DNA of 22,226 nt. It comes from JBNKDD01 sp050288085. Lineage in GTDB: Bacteria > Chloroflexota > Anaerolineae > Aggregatilineales > UBA3940. Below the pieces are notes generated by a model. It made no database searches. It had not been told where the DNA came from and saw only the letters and a program-made list of their open reading frames with translations. Where the stretch lies: positions 1-22,226 of the forward strand of contig JBNKDD010000064.1 of the NCBI GenBank assembly GCA_050288085.1, given 5' to 3'. The translations under genes and the position numbers were made by a program. Positions within the stretch are counted from its first letter, which is position 1; every line of letters begins with the position of its first letter. Below, piece after piece: positions 6,548 to 13,550 of the stretch.

Positions 6548-8539
6548 ATGCCCATCCGCGATACGCTCTGGAACATCCCAACCTGGTTCCAGGCGGTACT
6601 ATATCTGACTAATTTTCTTGGCGTGGCGATCCTGATTGCCAAATTGTATACACGGGTACGAATCTGGCTGAGAGGGCAGCTCGATCATCGAGTTGATCAT
6701 CTACCGAAACGGTTGGGCCGCGTGTTGAAATACGCCGTCATCCAGACTCGAATTGCGCGGGATGCCTACGCCGGGATATTTCACCTGTCCGTTTCCCTGG
6801 CTTTCGTCCTGTTTCTCATCGGCACAACACTGGTTGCCGTCGATTGGAATATCACCCACCGCTTTTTTGATTCCCAGTTCTTACGCGGAAACGTCTACCT
6901 GATTTTTGAATTGGTGCTCGATTTCTTTGTGGTGGCGGGGATCATCGGGTTGGCATTGGCACTGCTTCGGCGCATCACACCCCGTCCGCCTCACCTGACT
7001 TACACCTTCGGCTTCCAGGCCATGCTGTGGATTTTATTGCTCGATTTGCTAACCGGCCTGGGCATCGAGACCTTCCGGCTGGCCGCCACCCAACCCGATT
7101 GGGCAACCTGGTCATTTGCCGGATATGGCCTCAGCCGGTTGATACTGGCCTTCAATCCATCCGAGGTATTTCTGCTGATGGGTCACCGTGTCTTGTGGAT
7201 GATCCATGTTCTGATCACGGCGCTGATCTATGTCATCTTTCTTGATCTACCGTTCAAACATATCATCTATGGGCCAATCAACGTATTCTTCTCGTCTTTT
7301 CGGAAACCGGGCCGGTTGACCCCGCTTGACCTGGAGAACGATCAGGGCAGATCGTTTGGTGTCTCGCAGTTATTCGATCTACGGGCCATGCAGTTAATGG
7401 ATGGTGACGCCTGTACGCAGTGTGGGCGCTGCACGGCAGCCTGCCCGGCAGTAATGGCCGGAACCCCACTCGATCCCCAGCAGATCATATTGGACATCCG
7501 AGAAGGAATGGATCGCTATGGTCTTAACTCAACCCGTGCACCTCTGACCCGCGAGATCACCAACACCGATGCGTTATGGGCCTGCACCACCTGCCGGGCC
7601 TGTGTCTATGAGTGCCCGGTGCGAATCGAGCATATCGATATCATTGTCGATCAACGCCGCCACCTGACTATGACGGAGAACGATCTACCCAATCAACTTG
7701 CCACCGCGATGTCCCAGGCCGGGCAATTGGGTGACCCCTGGGGACATCAACCCGGATCGCGGTTAGACTGGGCACGCGGACTCGATGTGCCCGTAATGGC
7801 CGAGAAGAAATGTGCTGACGTGCTGTATTGGGTGGGTTGTGCCGGGGCCTTCGACCCGGAAAGTCAGCTCACAGCCCGTGCGATGGTCAAAATCTTCGAG
7901 GCTGCCCAGGTCGATTATGCCGTGCTTGGCGGCGAAGAACGCTGTAATTGTGAATGGGCCCGCCGCGCCGGGAACGAACATCTCTACCAGGAAGCAGCAC
8001 ATTCCAATATCGCAGTGTTCGACCAGTACGAATTTGAACTGCTTGTCACGCACTGCCCGCACTGCTTCAATACCTTCAAGAACGAATATCCCGACTTTGG
8101 CGGCGAGTACGACGTCATGCATCATACCGGCTACATCGCCCAGTTGATCCACAACCACCACCTGAAGCTCAACAGGCCGCTCAATGAACTGCTGACCTTT
8201 CATGATTCATGTTACCTGGGACGCTATAACGGCATTTACAACGATCCCCGCGATATGCTGAAAGCCATCAACGGGGTGAAGATCAGGGAGATGGAACGCA
8301 GCCGGGGCAAAGGATTATGCTGTGGAGGCGGTGGGGCACAGGTCTGGTTTGATGCACACCAGGACACCCCGGTCAACGAGATTCGCCTCGACGAGATTAT
8401 GGGAACTGGCGCTCCAACAGTCGGGACAGCCTGCCCATTCTGCACCATCATGCTGACTTCTGCCGCCGAGTCGAAGGGCGTCACCGGCCAGATCGCAATC
8501 CGGGATGTAGCGGTGCTGGTAGCCGAAGCCCTGGCCTGA
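6548..8539 (+). CDS. Membrane Fe-S oxidoreductase, ETF:menaquinone oxidoreductase (EMO/EtfD) type
   Basis: 663 residues from the ATG with AGGAG. Residues 1-240 form a NarI-like membrane domain with about five to six helices (about 14-34, 76-97, 117-139, 155-175, 214-234); H79, H213 and H220 could ligate heme b. Two [4Fe-4S] motifs follow: C289/C292/C295/C299-P and C346/C349/C352/C356-P. Two CCG (heterodisulfide-reductase-like) domains end the protein. The first has C431, an unusual C466-N-C468-E, and C503/C506. The second has C555, canonical C591-C592-G and C629/C632. In this family the protein accepts electrons from electron transfer flavoprotein and passes them to menaquinone at the membrane. 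The acyl-CoA dehydrogenase immediately downstream supports that role. Alternatives are other HdrD-like or lactate/glycolate-linked oxidoreductases, but the NarI fusion and the neighbour favour EMO. Confidence 0.88.
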   Translation: MPIRDTLWNIPTWFQAVLYLTNFLGVAILIAKLYTRVRIWLRGQLDHRVDHLPKRLGRVLKYAVIQTRIARDAYAGIFHLSVSLAFVLFLIGTTLVAVDWNITHRFFDSQFLRGNVYLIFELVLDFFVVAGIIGLALALLRRITPRPPHLTYTFGFQAMLWILLLDLLTGLGIETFRLAATQPDWATWSFAGYGLSRLILAFNPSEVFLLMGHRVLWMIHVLITALIYVIFLDLPFKHIIYGPINVFFSSFRKPGRLTPLDLENDQGRSFGVSQLFDLRAMQLMDGDACTQCGRCTAACPAVMAGTPLDPQQIILDIREGMDRYGLNSTRAPLTREITNTDALWACTTCRACVYECPVRIEHIDIIVDQRRHLTMTENDLPNQLATAMSQAGQLGDPWGHQPGSRLDWARGLDVPVMAEKKCADVLYWVGCAGAFDPESQLTARAMVKIFEAAQVDYAVLGGEERCNCEWARRAGNEHLYQEAAHSNIAVFDQYEFELLVTHCPHCFNTFKNEYPDFGGEYDVMHHTGYIAQLIHNHHLKLNRPLNELLTFHDSCYLGRYNGIYNDPRDMLKAINGVKIREMERSRGKGLCCGGGGAQVWFDAHQDTPVNEIRLDEIMGTGAPTVGTACPFCTIMLTSAAESKGVTGQIAIRDVAVLVAEALA

Positions 8540-8570
8540 TTGACAGATTCCTCCCCCCATAGTGTATAGT
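8540..8570 (+). promoter_or_regulatory. Possible sigma70 promoter ahead of the acyl-CoA dehydrogenase
   Basis: A perfect TTGACA (8540-8545) starts at the base after the upstream stop codon, and TATAGT lies at 8565-8570. The spacer is 19 bp, longer than ideal. If active, the transcript would cross the inverted-repeat element before the gene at 8809. Weak call. Confidence 0.3.
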
Positions 8571-8581
8571 AGAAATAATTG

Positions 8582-8767
8582 GTAGGGGCGGCTGTTTGGT
8601 CGCCCCATAGCTGTCAACTTAAGAAGATTTTTGGCCGCAAGAGAACAGTCTACATCTCAACATTGAACCTGACTCCCCTCTCCATGAGGGGCTGGGGGTG
8701 AGGGCTAAAAATCGGATTAATAAGAGCTTAACTTGACAGGAATAGGGCGGTTCGTGAACCGCCCTGC
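8582..8767. mobile_element. MITE-like element with imperfect 41/42-bp terminal inverted repeats
   Basis: The left end (8582-8623) and the reverse complement of the right end (8727-8767) align over 41-42 bases with one indel. The inner core CTGTCAACTTAAG (8611-8623) matches the complement of 8727-8739 at 12 of 13 positions. Each end also folds on itself: GGGGCG/CGCCCC on the left and a 10-bp palindrome AGGGCGGTTC/GAACCGCCCT on the right (8744-8765). The centre has a small CCCCTC/GAGGGG hairpin (8675-8691) followed by a G-rich tract. There is no ORF and no obvious target duplication. It fills the gap between the oxidoreductase and dehydrogenase genes. Confidence 0.5.
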
Positions 8768-8808
8768 GGGGATTTGTGGCTAGCTATACCTAGTAAGGAG
8801 AAGGCCGG

Positions 8809-9996
8809 ATGGTGACCGAAGTCACGCAAGGACTGAACCTCACGCTTACCCCTGAGCACGAGATGATCCAGCAGGCCGCCCGGAAATTCGCCCAGGAGAA
8901 GATCGCCCCCATTGCTGCTGAATTTGACGAATCAGGCGAGTTCCCATTGGAGACTATCCGCCAGATGGGCGAGATGGGATTCATGGGCATCGAAGTGCCG
9001 GAGGATTACGGTGGGACAGACATGGATACTATTGCCTATGTACTGGCCCTCGAAGAAATCAGTAAGGCCGATGCTTCGCACGGCGCGATCATGTCAGTCA
9101 ACAATTCGCTGTATGCGCACGGGTTGTTGAAATTTGGCACAGAAGAGCAGAGACAAAAGTACCTCATCCCGGTTGCCTCTGGTGAGGCGATTGGAGCCTA
9201 TTCCCTGACCGAGCCGATGTCGGGTTCGGATGCCGGGACGATGCGATCCCGCGCCGTGTTGAGCGACGACGGGACTCATTACGTCATCAATGGGTTGAAA
9301 AGCTGGGTGACCAGCGGCCCGGTAGCCGATTACATTGTGCTGTTCACATTGACCGAACCGGAACAAAAGCATCGAGGCGTAACCGCCTTCCTGATCGACG
9401 CGTCGAAACCGGGCTTCTCACGTGGCAAGAAGGAACCCAAGCTCGGTATCCGGGCATCAGCCACCAGCGAAATCATATTTGAGGATTACATCGCCCCGGT
9501 TGAGGATGTGCTCGGCGAACCGGGACAGGGATTCAAAATTGCGATGACGGTGCTTGACGCCGGGCGGATCGGGATCGCATCACAGGCGTTGGGAATCGCC
9601 GAGGCCGCTTACGAGGCCAGCCTCCAATACGCCCGTGAGCGGGAAGCCTTCGGACAGCCGATTGGCTCCTTCCAGATGATCCAGCAGAAGATCGCCGATA
9701 TGAAAACCCGGATCGAAGCATCCCGGCTGCTGATCTACAAGGCGGCCCTTGCCAAGATGCGCAGCAAAAAAACCGGCGAACGTTACACCACCGAATCGGC
9801 GATGGCAAAACTATTTGCTTCGGAAACGGCCATGTGGGTCACCACCCAGGCGATCCAGATTCACGCGGGGATAGGCTATAGCAAAGAACTGCCCATCGAG
9901 CGTTACTTCCGCGACGCGAAGATCACCGAGATTTACGAGGGAACCAGCGAGATTCAACGGGTAGTCATTGCCCGGAATGAGTTGGGGCTGCGGTGA
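8809..9996 (+). CDS. Acyl-CoA dehydrogenase
   Basis: A 395-residue flavoprotein of full family length. It oxidises an acyl-CoA to the 2-enoyl-CoA and passes electrons to ETF in the cytoplasm. Seen: N-terminal helical domain (about 15-125), FAD-contact motif Y131-SLTEPMSGSDAG, middle beta domain with LGIRAS-T-I-F, and the C-terminal helical domain with REREAFGQPI. The signature IYEGTSEIQR carries E377 at the position of the catalytic base of short/medium-chain enzymes. AAGGAG eight bases before the ATG fixes the start. It follows the EMO-type membrane protein by 269 bp, which contains the inverted-repeat element, so the two may be a functional pair even if not one transcript. The chain length or branched nature of the substrate cannot be told from the sequence by eye. 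Confidence 0.95.
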   Translation: MVTEVTQGLNLTLTPEHEMIQQAARKFAQEKIAPIAAEFDESGEFPLETIRQMGEMGFMGIEVPEDYGGTDMDTIAYVLALEEISKADASHGAIMSVNNSLYAHGLLKFGTEEQRQKYLIPVASGEAIGAYSLTEPMSGSDAGTMRSRAVLSDDGTHYVINGLKSWVTSGPVADYIVLFTLTEPEQKHRGVTAFLIDASKPGFSRGKKEPKLGIRASATSEIIFEDYIAPVEDVLGEPGQGFKIAMTVLDAGRIGIASQALGIAEAAYEASLQYAREREAFGQPIGSFQMIQQKIADMKTRIEASRLLIYKAALAKMRSKKTGERYTTESAMAKLFASETAMWVTTQAIQIHAGIGYSKELPIERYFRDAKITEIYEGTSEIQRVVIARNELGLR

Positions 9997-10011
9997 GTTT
10001 TGCATAGATCA

Positions 10012-10041
10012 AGGGCAGGCATACAACCGTATGCCTGCCCT
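10012..10041. terminator. Bidirectional hairpin between convergent genes
   Basis: A perfect 13-bp stem (AGGGCAGGCATAC and GTATGCCTGCCCT) around the 4-nt loop AACC lies 15 bp after the dehydrogenase stop and 12 bp from the stop of the convergent DUF433-HTH gene. Neither side has a strong U-tract, but its position and strength suit a shared transcript end. Confidence 0.65.
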
Positions 10042-10053
10042 GAGCATAATCGT

Positions 10054-10548
10054 TCAAATTGCCTGTTTACCCCACCGTGATTCGGCATCCTTCCACCGGA
10101 TCAACCAGGTACTTCCCGATTTATGGGCTGAAATCCAGCCTTTTGCACAGGCTTCACGTATAGTCCGAGGGTTGATACCGAATTCCTCCGCAACTTCGCT
10201 GACGGCCACAAGTTCTCTTGGACTGTAACCATGCTTCAATTGCCATCGATCGAGAATCTGTTCTTTTTTATTGCCGAACTCAGCCTGGGTAATCTGTTTT
10301 TCGGCTTCGATAAGCTGTTCGATCTCTTCTTGATGATCATAGTAGTAAGCCAGAGCCGCATAGATTTGAGCCGGTGAGATTGTCTCCCAGGCATCAACCA
10401 ACTCTTCAATCGTCGCCCCTTGATGGACATAGGCAACTATCACATGGTGAACCGCCAAGCGTGTTCCATTGATGCGCGGTTTTCCACCTACAACCCCAGG
10501 CGTTTTCACGATATGTTCATTTGCCAACACAATCGTTTTCTCAACCAT
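10054..10548 (-). CDS. DUF433 domain fused to an excisionase-like helix-turn-helix
   Basis: 164 residues. The N-terminal part (about 10-75) is a DUF433 domain (KTPGVVGGKPRINGTRLAVH, then HQGATIEELVDAW and the S-P-A-Q-I-Y-A-A helix), usually an antitoxin-like protein paired with DUF5615. A charged helical linker (about 72-105) leads to a second domain at about 112-160 (SEVAEEFGINPRTIREACAKGW, with a wing-like GSTWLIRW) that resembles a MerR/excisionase DNA-binding domain. The fused domain could make this the autoregulator of the pair. It starts 12 bp after the stop of the DUF5615 gene, with GAGG overlapping that stop codon, so the genes are coupled. The gene order toxin-like then antitoxin-like is the reverse of the common order. 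Domain calls are by eye. Confidence 0.85.
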   Translation of the reverse strand: MVEKTIVLANEHIVKTPGVVGGKPRINGTRLAVHHVIVAYVHQGATIEELVDAWETISPAQIYAALAYYYDHQEEIEQLIEAEKQITQAEFGNKKEQILDRWQLKHGYSPRELVAVSEVAEEFGINPRTIREACAKGWISAHKSGSTWLIRWKDAESRWGKQAI

Positions 10549-10560
10549 ATTGTTTAATCC

Positions 10561-10878
10561 TCATATCCACCAGGTACCATTTCTTATATCCTCTGGCGTA
10601 CCGGCAATAGCGATTAACTGCAATTCATTCGCAATGAGAATATAGTTCTTGATATGTGCAGAACTGACCAACACTAAACCCGGATGTGTTTTCCCTTCGG
10701 CTAACCACTGATTAAACAGAGGCAAATAATCCCCGATGTTAGCTGTCACCAGCACATAATTGCGTTCGATAGCATAGGCAAAATGGATATCATCGGCTGC
10801 ACCCAGATTGCCAGCTTCATTGGAAGTAATTACCTGAACGCCACGTTTCCGAGCAACTCGAGCTGCTTTGCCATGCAC
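10561..10878 (-). CDS. DUF5615 PIN-like protein, toxin-like; start uncertain or frameshifted
   Basis: 105 residues from a GTG at 10878. The sequence GVQVITSNEAGNLGAADDIHFAYA, then YVLVTANIGDYLPL is the DUF5615 core, a PIN-like fold often beside DUF433. The family's first strand with its acidic residue (VFYFDND here) lies upstream of this GTG in the same frame (10879-10899). The frame stays open to the stop at 10987-10989 but contains no ATG, GTG or TTG. Three ATGs at 10911-10925 are in another frame, one missing base away. So either a rare start is used (CTG at 10954-10956 follows GAGAGAGAAG), or the gene has lost a base and is inactive, or it starts at GTG without the first strand. Coding is likely; functionality is open. 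Confidence 0.7.
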   Translation of the reverse strand: MHGKAARVARKRGVQVITSNEAGNLGAADDIHFAYAIERNYVLVTANIGDYLPLFNQWLAEGKTHPGLVLVSSAHIKNYILIANELQLIAIAGTPEDIRNGTWWI

Positions 10879-11035
10879 ATCATTGTCGAAGTAAAAGACA
10901 ATAGAAACAGCATCGCCATCTGCATATTCGTCTGGTGATTGTTCTCCCTCTTGCAGTGTACTTCTCTCTCTGATGGCATGAATATCTTATGATTAGTATA
11001 CCACCGAATTCGGGGGTTGTTAAGGAATACCGCCC

Positions 11036-11530
11036 TCAGTAAATTTCCCCCGGAAACCCGCCCACAAACTGCGGCAGGTCGGTGTGACCTAACATCTGGC
11101 GCACCGCCAATACCTCGCCGAGGTGATACCAGTAGTGATAGATATTGCGCAGCAGCCGGGTGCCAATATCCTCGTAGAGTGGTTTGCCTTCATACTCCGG
11201 GTGAATGCTCAATTGATCCACTGTTAGTGAATCGAGGTAGGGATCGGCAGCCTCGGTGGCAGCATGCCAGGCCGCCCACATCTCGTCGAGCGGCGGGGTC
11301 GAGGCAGGCTTCCCGTATCCAACCAGGTCATTAAGACCCGGAACAACCGACTTCCCCTGCGCGACAATCACCCAGTAATTATGTTCCTGGTTTGCCAGGT
11401 GTCCGACCGTCCAACTAATGCAGTTCATCGGCTCGAAGCGGCGTAGGGCTTCCTCGCCGGTAACACCGTCTAACCCGCGCAGCCACTCGCTGCGGGCGAA
11501 TCGCAGTTGCAAAACAAGTGGATGAGTCAT
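11036..11530 (-). CDS. DinB superfamily protein
   Basis: 164 residues with the DinB/YfiT four-helix-bundle pattern. A His in the second helix (H44, in SWTVGHLANQEH) and an HxxxH in a late helix (H132 and H136, NIYHYWYHLGE) would form the metal triad. The WTVGHLA-QE and YHLGE motifs are typical. Members include metal-dependent thiol S-transferases (bacillithiol or mycothiol using) and many uncharacterised stress proteins, so no reaction is assigned. GGGAG about eight bases before the ATG supports the start. It is followed, after about 46 bp, by the open frame of the DUF5615 gene and preceded by the terminator at 11578-11604, so it begins its own transcript. Confidence 0.85.
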   Translation of the reverse strand: MTHPLVLQLRFARSEWLRGLDGVTGEEALRRFEPMNCISWTVGHLANQEHNYWVIVAQGKSVVPGLNDLVGYGKPASTPPLDEMWAAWHAATEAADPYLDSLTVDQLSIHPEYEGKPLYEDIGTRLLRNIYHYWYHLGEVLAVRQMLGHTDLPQFVGGFPGEIY

Positions 11531-11577
11531 AGTCTTTCTCCCTTATTCCTGAATGAACGCCCCTCAGTATACCCCCA

Positions 11578-11604
11578 TAAAAAAACACCGGCACAAAGGC
11601 CGGT
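11578..11604 (-). terminator. Rho-independent terminator
   Basis: On the minus strand ACCGGC and GCCGGT (6 bp, loop CTTTGT) are followed by G then a run of seven T (complement of 11579-11585). It lies about 33 bp past the stop of the 11637-12203 gene and before the DinB gene. Confidence 0.75.
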
Positions 11605-11636
11605 ATTTGTTTATTGCGTTTATTCAGTTTTGCCGT

Positions 11637-12203
11637 TTAGGATTTGGGAGTACTCCCATTCCAGACAACATGAATGACGGTCTGTTCGCCGCCCTGATCA
11701 TGGCGGGTAGCGTCCTCATCATAAGTCACCATAAACGGTGTGCCGGGCGGTAGAAATCGCTGGCAAACGCCGTAAACGAACCCATAGTTCACGTCATCCG
11801 GGCTCGCCGACCGCATAACGACCTTGATGTGATGGTCGTCCACGATCTCCACTCTCCGCTCACCGATATCTGATCCCCGGTAAGCCCGAAAAATGGTATC
11901 GTCGTTCCCCCACCACTGCATGATCTCCACAAAAGATTTCGACTGGGATGCTTCCGGCACAAGATGAGCCAGTTCTGCCCCGATGCATCGAAAATCAAGC
12001 GGAGCCTGGACTTTCATTTGAGAGATATCGCTCAACACGTTTAACCAGGACTGTTCAGGATACCATTGATCAGGTTGGATATCCGACAAACCGTATTTTT
12101 GCAGATAGGGCCTCATACCTGCCATATCTGTGCAATCGAGAAACCGCAAAATAACATGCCCTAACAGCTCATTATCAGGGCTAAATGATGTATATCTAAC
12201 CAT
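11637..12203 (-). CDS. Hypothetical protein, 188 residues, soluble
   Basis: I do not recognise the family. The protein starts MVRYTSFSPDNELLGHVILR. It has an N-terminal helical part with W-Y-P motifs (QWYPEQSWLNVL), a middle part ending IMQWWGNDDTIFRAYRGSD, and a C-terminal alpha/beta part (RVEIVDDHHIKVVMRSASPDD-NYGFVYGVCQRFLPPG-PFMVTYDED) ending in a strand HVVW. The C-terminal pattern (a Y-R-G then E-V-I, G-x-x-G-x-x-x, then a final C- or W-containing strand) vaguely recalls small-molecule sensor folds of the V4R/heme-NO-binding type; this is a guess. The frame extends 18 codons further upstream, but the ATG at 12203 is preceded by GGAGAAGG at 7-nt spacing, so that start is chosen. It has its own terminator at 11578-11604. 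Confidence 0.75.
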   Translation of the reverse strand: MVRYTSFSPDNELLGHVILRFLDCTDMAGMRPYLQKYGLSDIQPDQWYPEQSWLNVLSDISQMKVQAPLDFRCIGAELAHLVPEASQSKSFVEIMQWWGNDDTIFRAYRGSDIGERRVEIVDDHHIKVVMRSASPDDVNYGFVYGVCQRFLPPGTPFMVTYDEDATRHDQGGEQTVIHVVWNGSTPKS

Positions 12204-12210
12204 AAGTAGT

Positions 12211-12219
12211 ACCTTCTCC
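12211..12219 (-). promoter_or_regulatory. Ribosome binding site that fixes the start of the 188-residue protein
   Basis: GGAGAAGGT on the minus strand lies 7 bases before the ATG at 12203. The upstream ATG at 12257 has no such site. Confidence 0.7.
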
Positions 12220-12338
12220 AACCAACAATTGGTTTTATAATCGTGGGATTCTATCACAAATTGCTTGTGAAGGCTGCAAAAAACCTAACAGAGTACTTTC
12301 AAATTCTAGCAGGCGGTAGGCTCTAGCTGCTGGACACG

Positions 12339-12366
12339 TTGAAGGGATGAGATAACCCGCTATAAT
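12339..12366 (+). promoter_or_regulatory. Sigma70-type promoter of the L,D-transpeptidase pair
   Basis: TTGAAG (12339-12344) and a perfect TATAAT (12361-12366) are separated by 16 bp, 44 bp before the chosen start codon. This is the best vegetative promoter match I found in the window. Confidence 0.6.
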
Positions 12367-12410
12367 TTGTTTGTCCTGTAAAATCTAGAAATATGGATGA
12401 GGTATGCGGA

Positions 12411-13550
12411 ATGCCAACCGATCAAAACTCTTCACGTCGAACCTTTCTCCGCGCTGCCGGATTGAGCGCAGCAGCGTTATTTGCTGGTGGTCAGACCGAA
12501 GTAATCTTCGCCAGAGAGAAAAATAGTGAACCGCAGCAAAGTGGAATCGATTTCAACAGCGAAACCAACTCCTACAACGAGCTATACAATTATCCCCCTC
12601 TGTTGGGACGCATCCATGCCACCAACCGGATTCGTATCTTCACCGGGCCAAGCCCGAATTCGGAATCGGTTCGGAATGTTTACGGCGGATACATCATGCC
12701 GATCTACCGGGCAGTGCATAGTGAACGCTACGATAACCGGGCCTGGAGTGATGTCTGGTATGAAACCAATGATGGTTACGTCCATTCCGCCTATGTGATC
12801 CCCGCCCACGAAATCTTCCAACAGCCGGAAGAAACCGTCGGTAGTGGCTTCTGGGCTGAAGTGACCGTACCGATCAGCTACCAGCACCGGCGGCCATCGT
12901 TTGTCGGTTATCGCTACGATTGGGACTATTACAAATGCTACTGGTCACAGTGCCACCGCGTGATTGACCGGGCCGACGACGACGAAGGACGGGCCTGGTA
13001 TCGCATCTACGACGACATCGAGCCGGAGCGCGAAGCCTGGGTACAGGCCCATCACCTACGCAAGGTAGCCCCGGAAGAACTCGCGCCGATCTCCCCCGAC
13101 GTAACGGATAAGCGTATGGAAATCAATCTGACGGAGCAAACTCTGACCTGTTTTGAAAACAATGTGGCTGTTTTCAAAACCCTGATCGCGTCTGGCTCCA
13201 GCTTTCAGGATGACGACGGTGCCCCGGTCGATTTCAGCACGCCATATGGGGATTATCACGTCCAGCGTAAACGCCCCTCCCGGCGGATGCGTGGTCAGCA
13301 GGATGACCCCACCCTCCGTTATGATGTGAACGGTGTGCCCTGGTGTACTTATTTTTCCTACACCGGCGCGGCCATTCACGGCGCATACTGGCATAATAAC
13401 TTTGGACTGCCCCGCAGTCATGGTTGCATCAATGTGACTGCCGATGCTGCTAAGTGGGTGTTCCGGTGGTCGCAGCCTTACCTGGGTTACGATGAGGATT
13501 ATCGCTGGGTTGAAGCAGGTGAAGTCGCCACCCCGATCAAGGTGGTGTAA
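12411..13550 (+). CDS. Tat-exported L,D-transpeptidase (YkuD), copy 1
   Basis: 379 residues. Twin-arginine signal SRRTFLRAAGLSAAALFA (R9/R10) followed by the E-V-I-F-A-R-E region; export to the cell surface is predicted. Residues about 66-135 look like an SH3-like domain (RIHATNRIRIF-GPSP-S-SVRNVYGG) and about 150-220 like a second one. The YkuD catalytic domain occupies about 235-360 with H323-G and the signature S336-H337-G338-C339-I-N; C339 is the nucleophile. The family cross-links peptidoglycan 3-3 or anchors proteins to it. ATG 12411 is preferred over ATG 12393 because GATGAGG precedes it by 8 bases and because copy 2 starts at the same residue and has the same 379 length. It is first in a two-gene unit behind the promoter at 12339-12366. 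Confidence 0.92.
   Translation: MPTDQNSSRRTFLRAAGLSAAALFAGGQTEVIFAREKNSEPQQSGIDFNSETNSYNELYNYPPLLGRIHATNRIRIFTGPSPNSESVRNVYGGYIMPIYRAVHSERYDNRAWSDVWYETNDGYVHSAYVIPAHEIFQQPEETVGSGFWAEVTVPISYQHRRPSFVGYRYDWDYYKCYWSQCHRVIDRADDDEGRAWYRIYDDIEPEREAWVQAHHLRKVAPEELAPISPDVTDKRMEINLTEQTLTCFENNVAVFKTLIASGSSFQDDDGAPVDFSTPYGDYHVQRKRPSRRMRGQQDDPTLRYDVNGVPWCTYFSYTGAAIHGAYWHNNFGLPRSHGCINVTADAAKWVFRWSQPYLGYDEDYRWVEAGEVATPIKVV

Noticed and set aside
7763..8203. Minus-strand open frame (146 codons) inside the oxidoreductase gene
   Set aside because: It lies opposite the CCG domain region with conserved Cys motifs; no ribosome site or recognisable domain.
12393..12410. Earlier ATG for the first L,D-transpeptidase
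   Set aside because: The second ATG has GATGAGG at good spacing and matches the start and length of the tandem copy.
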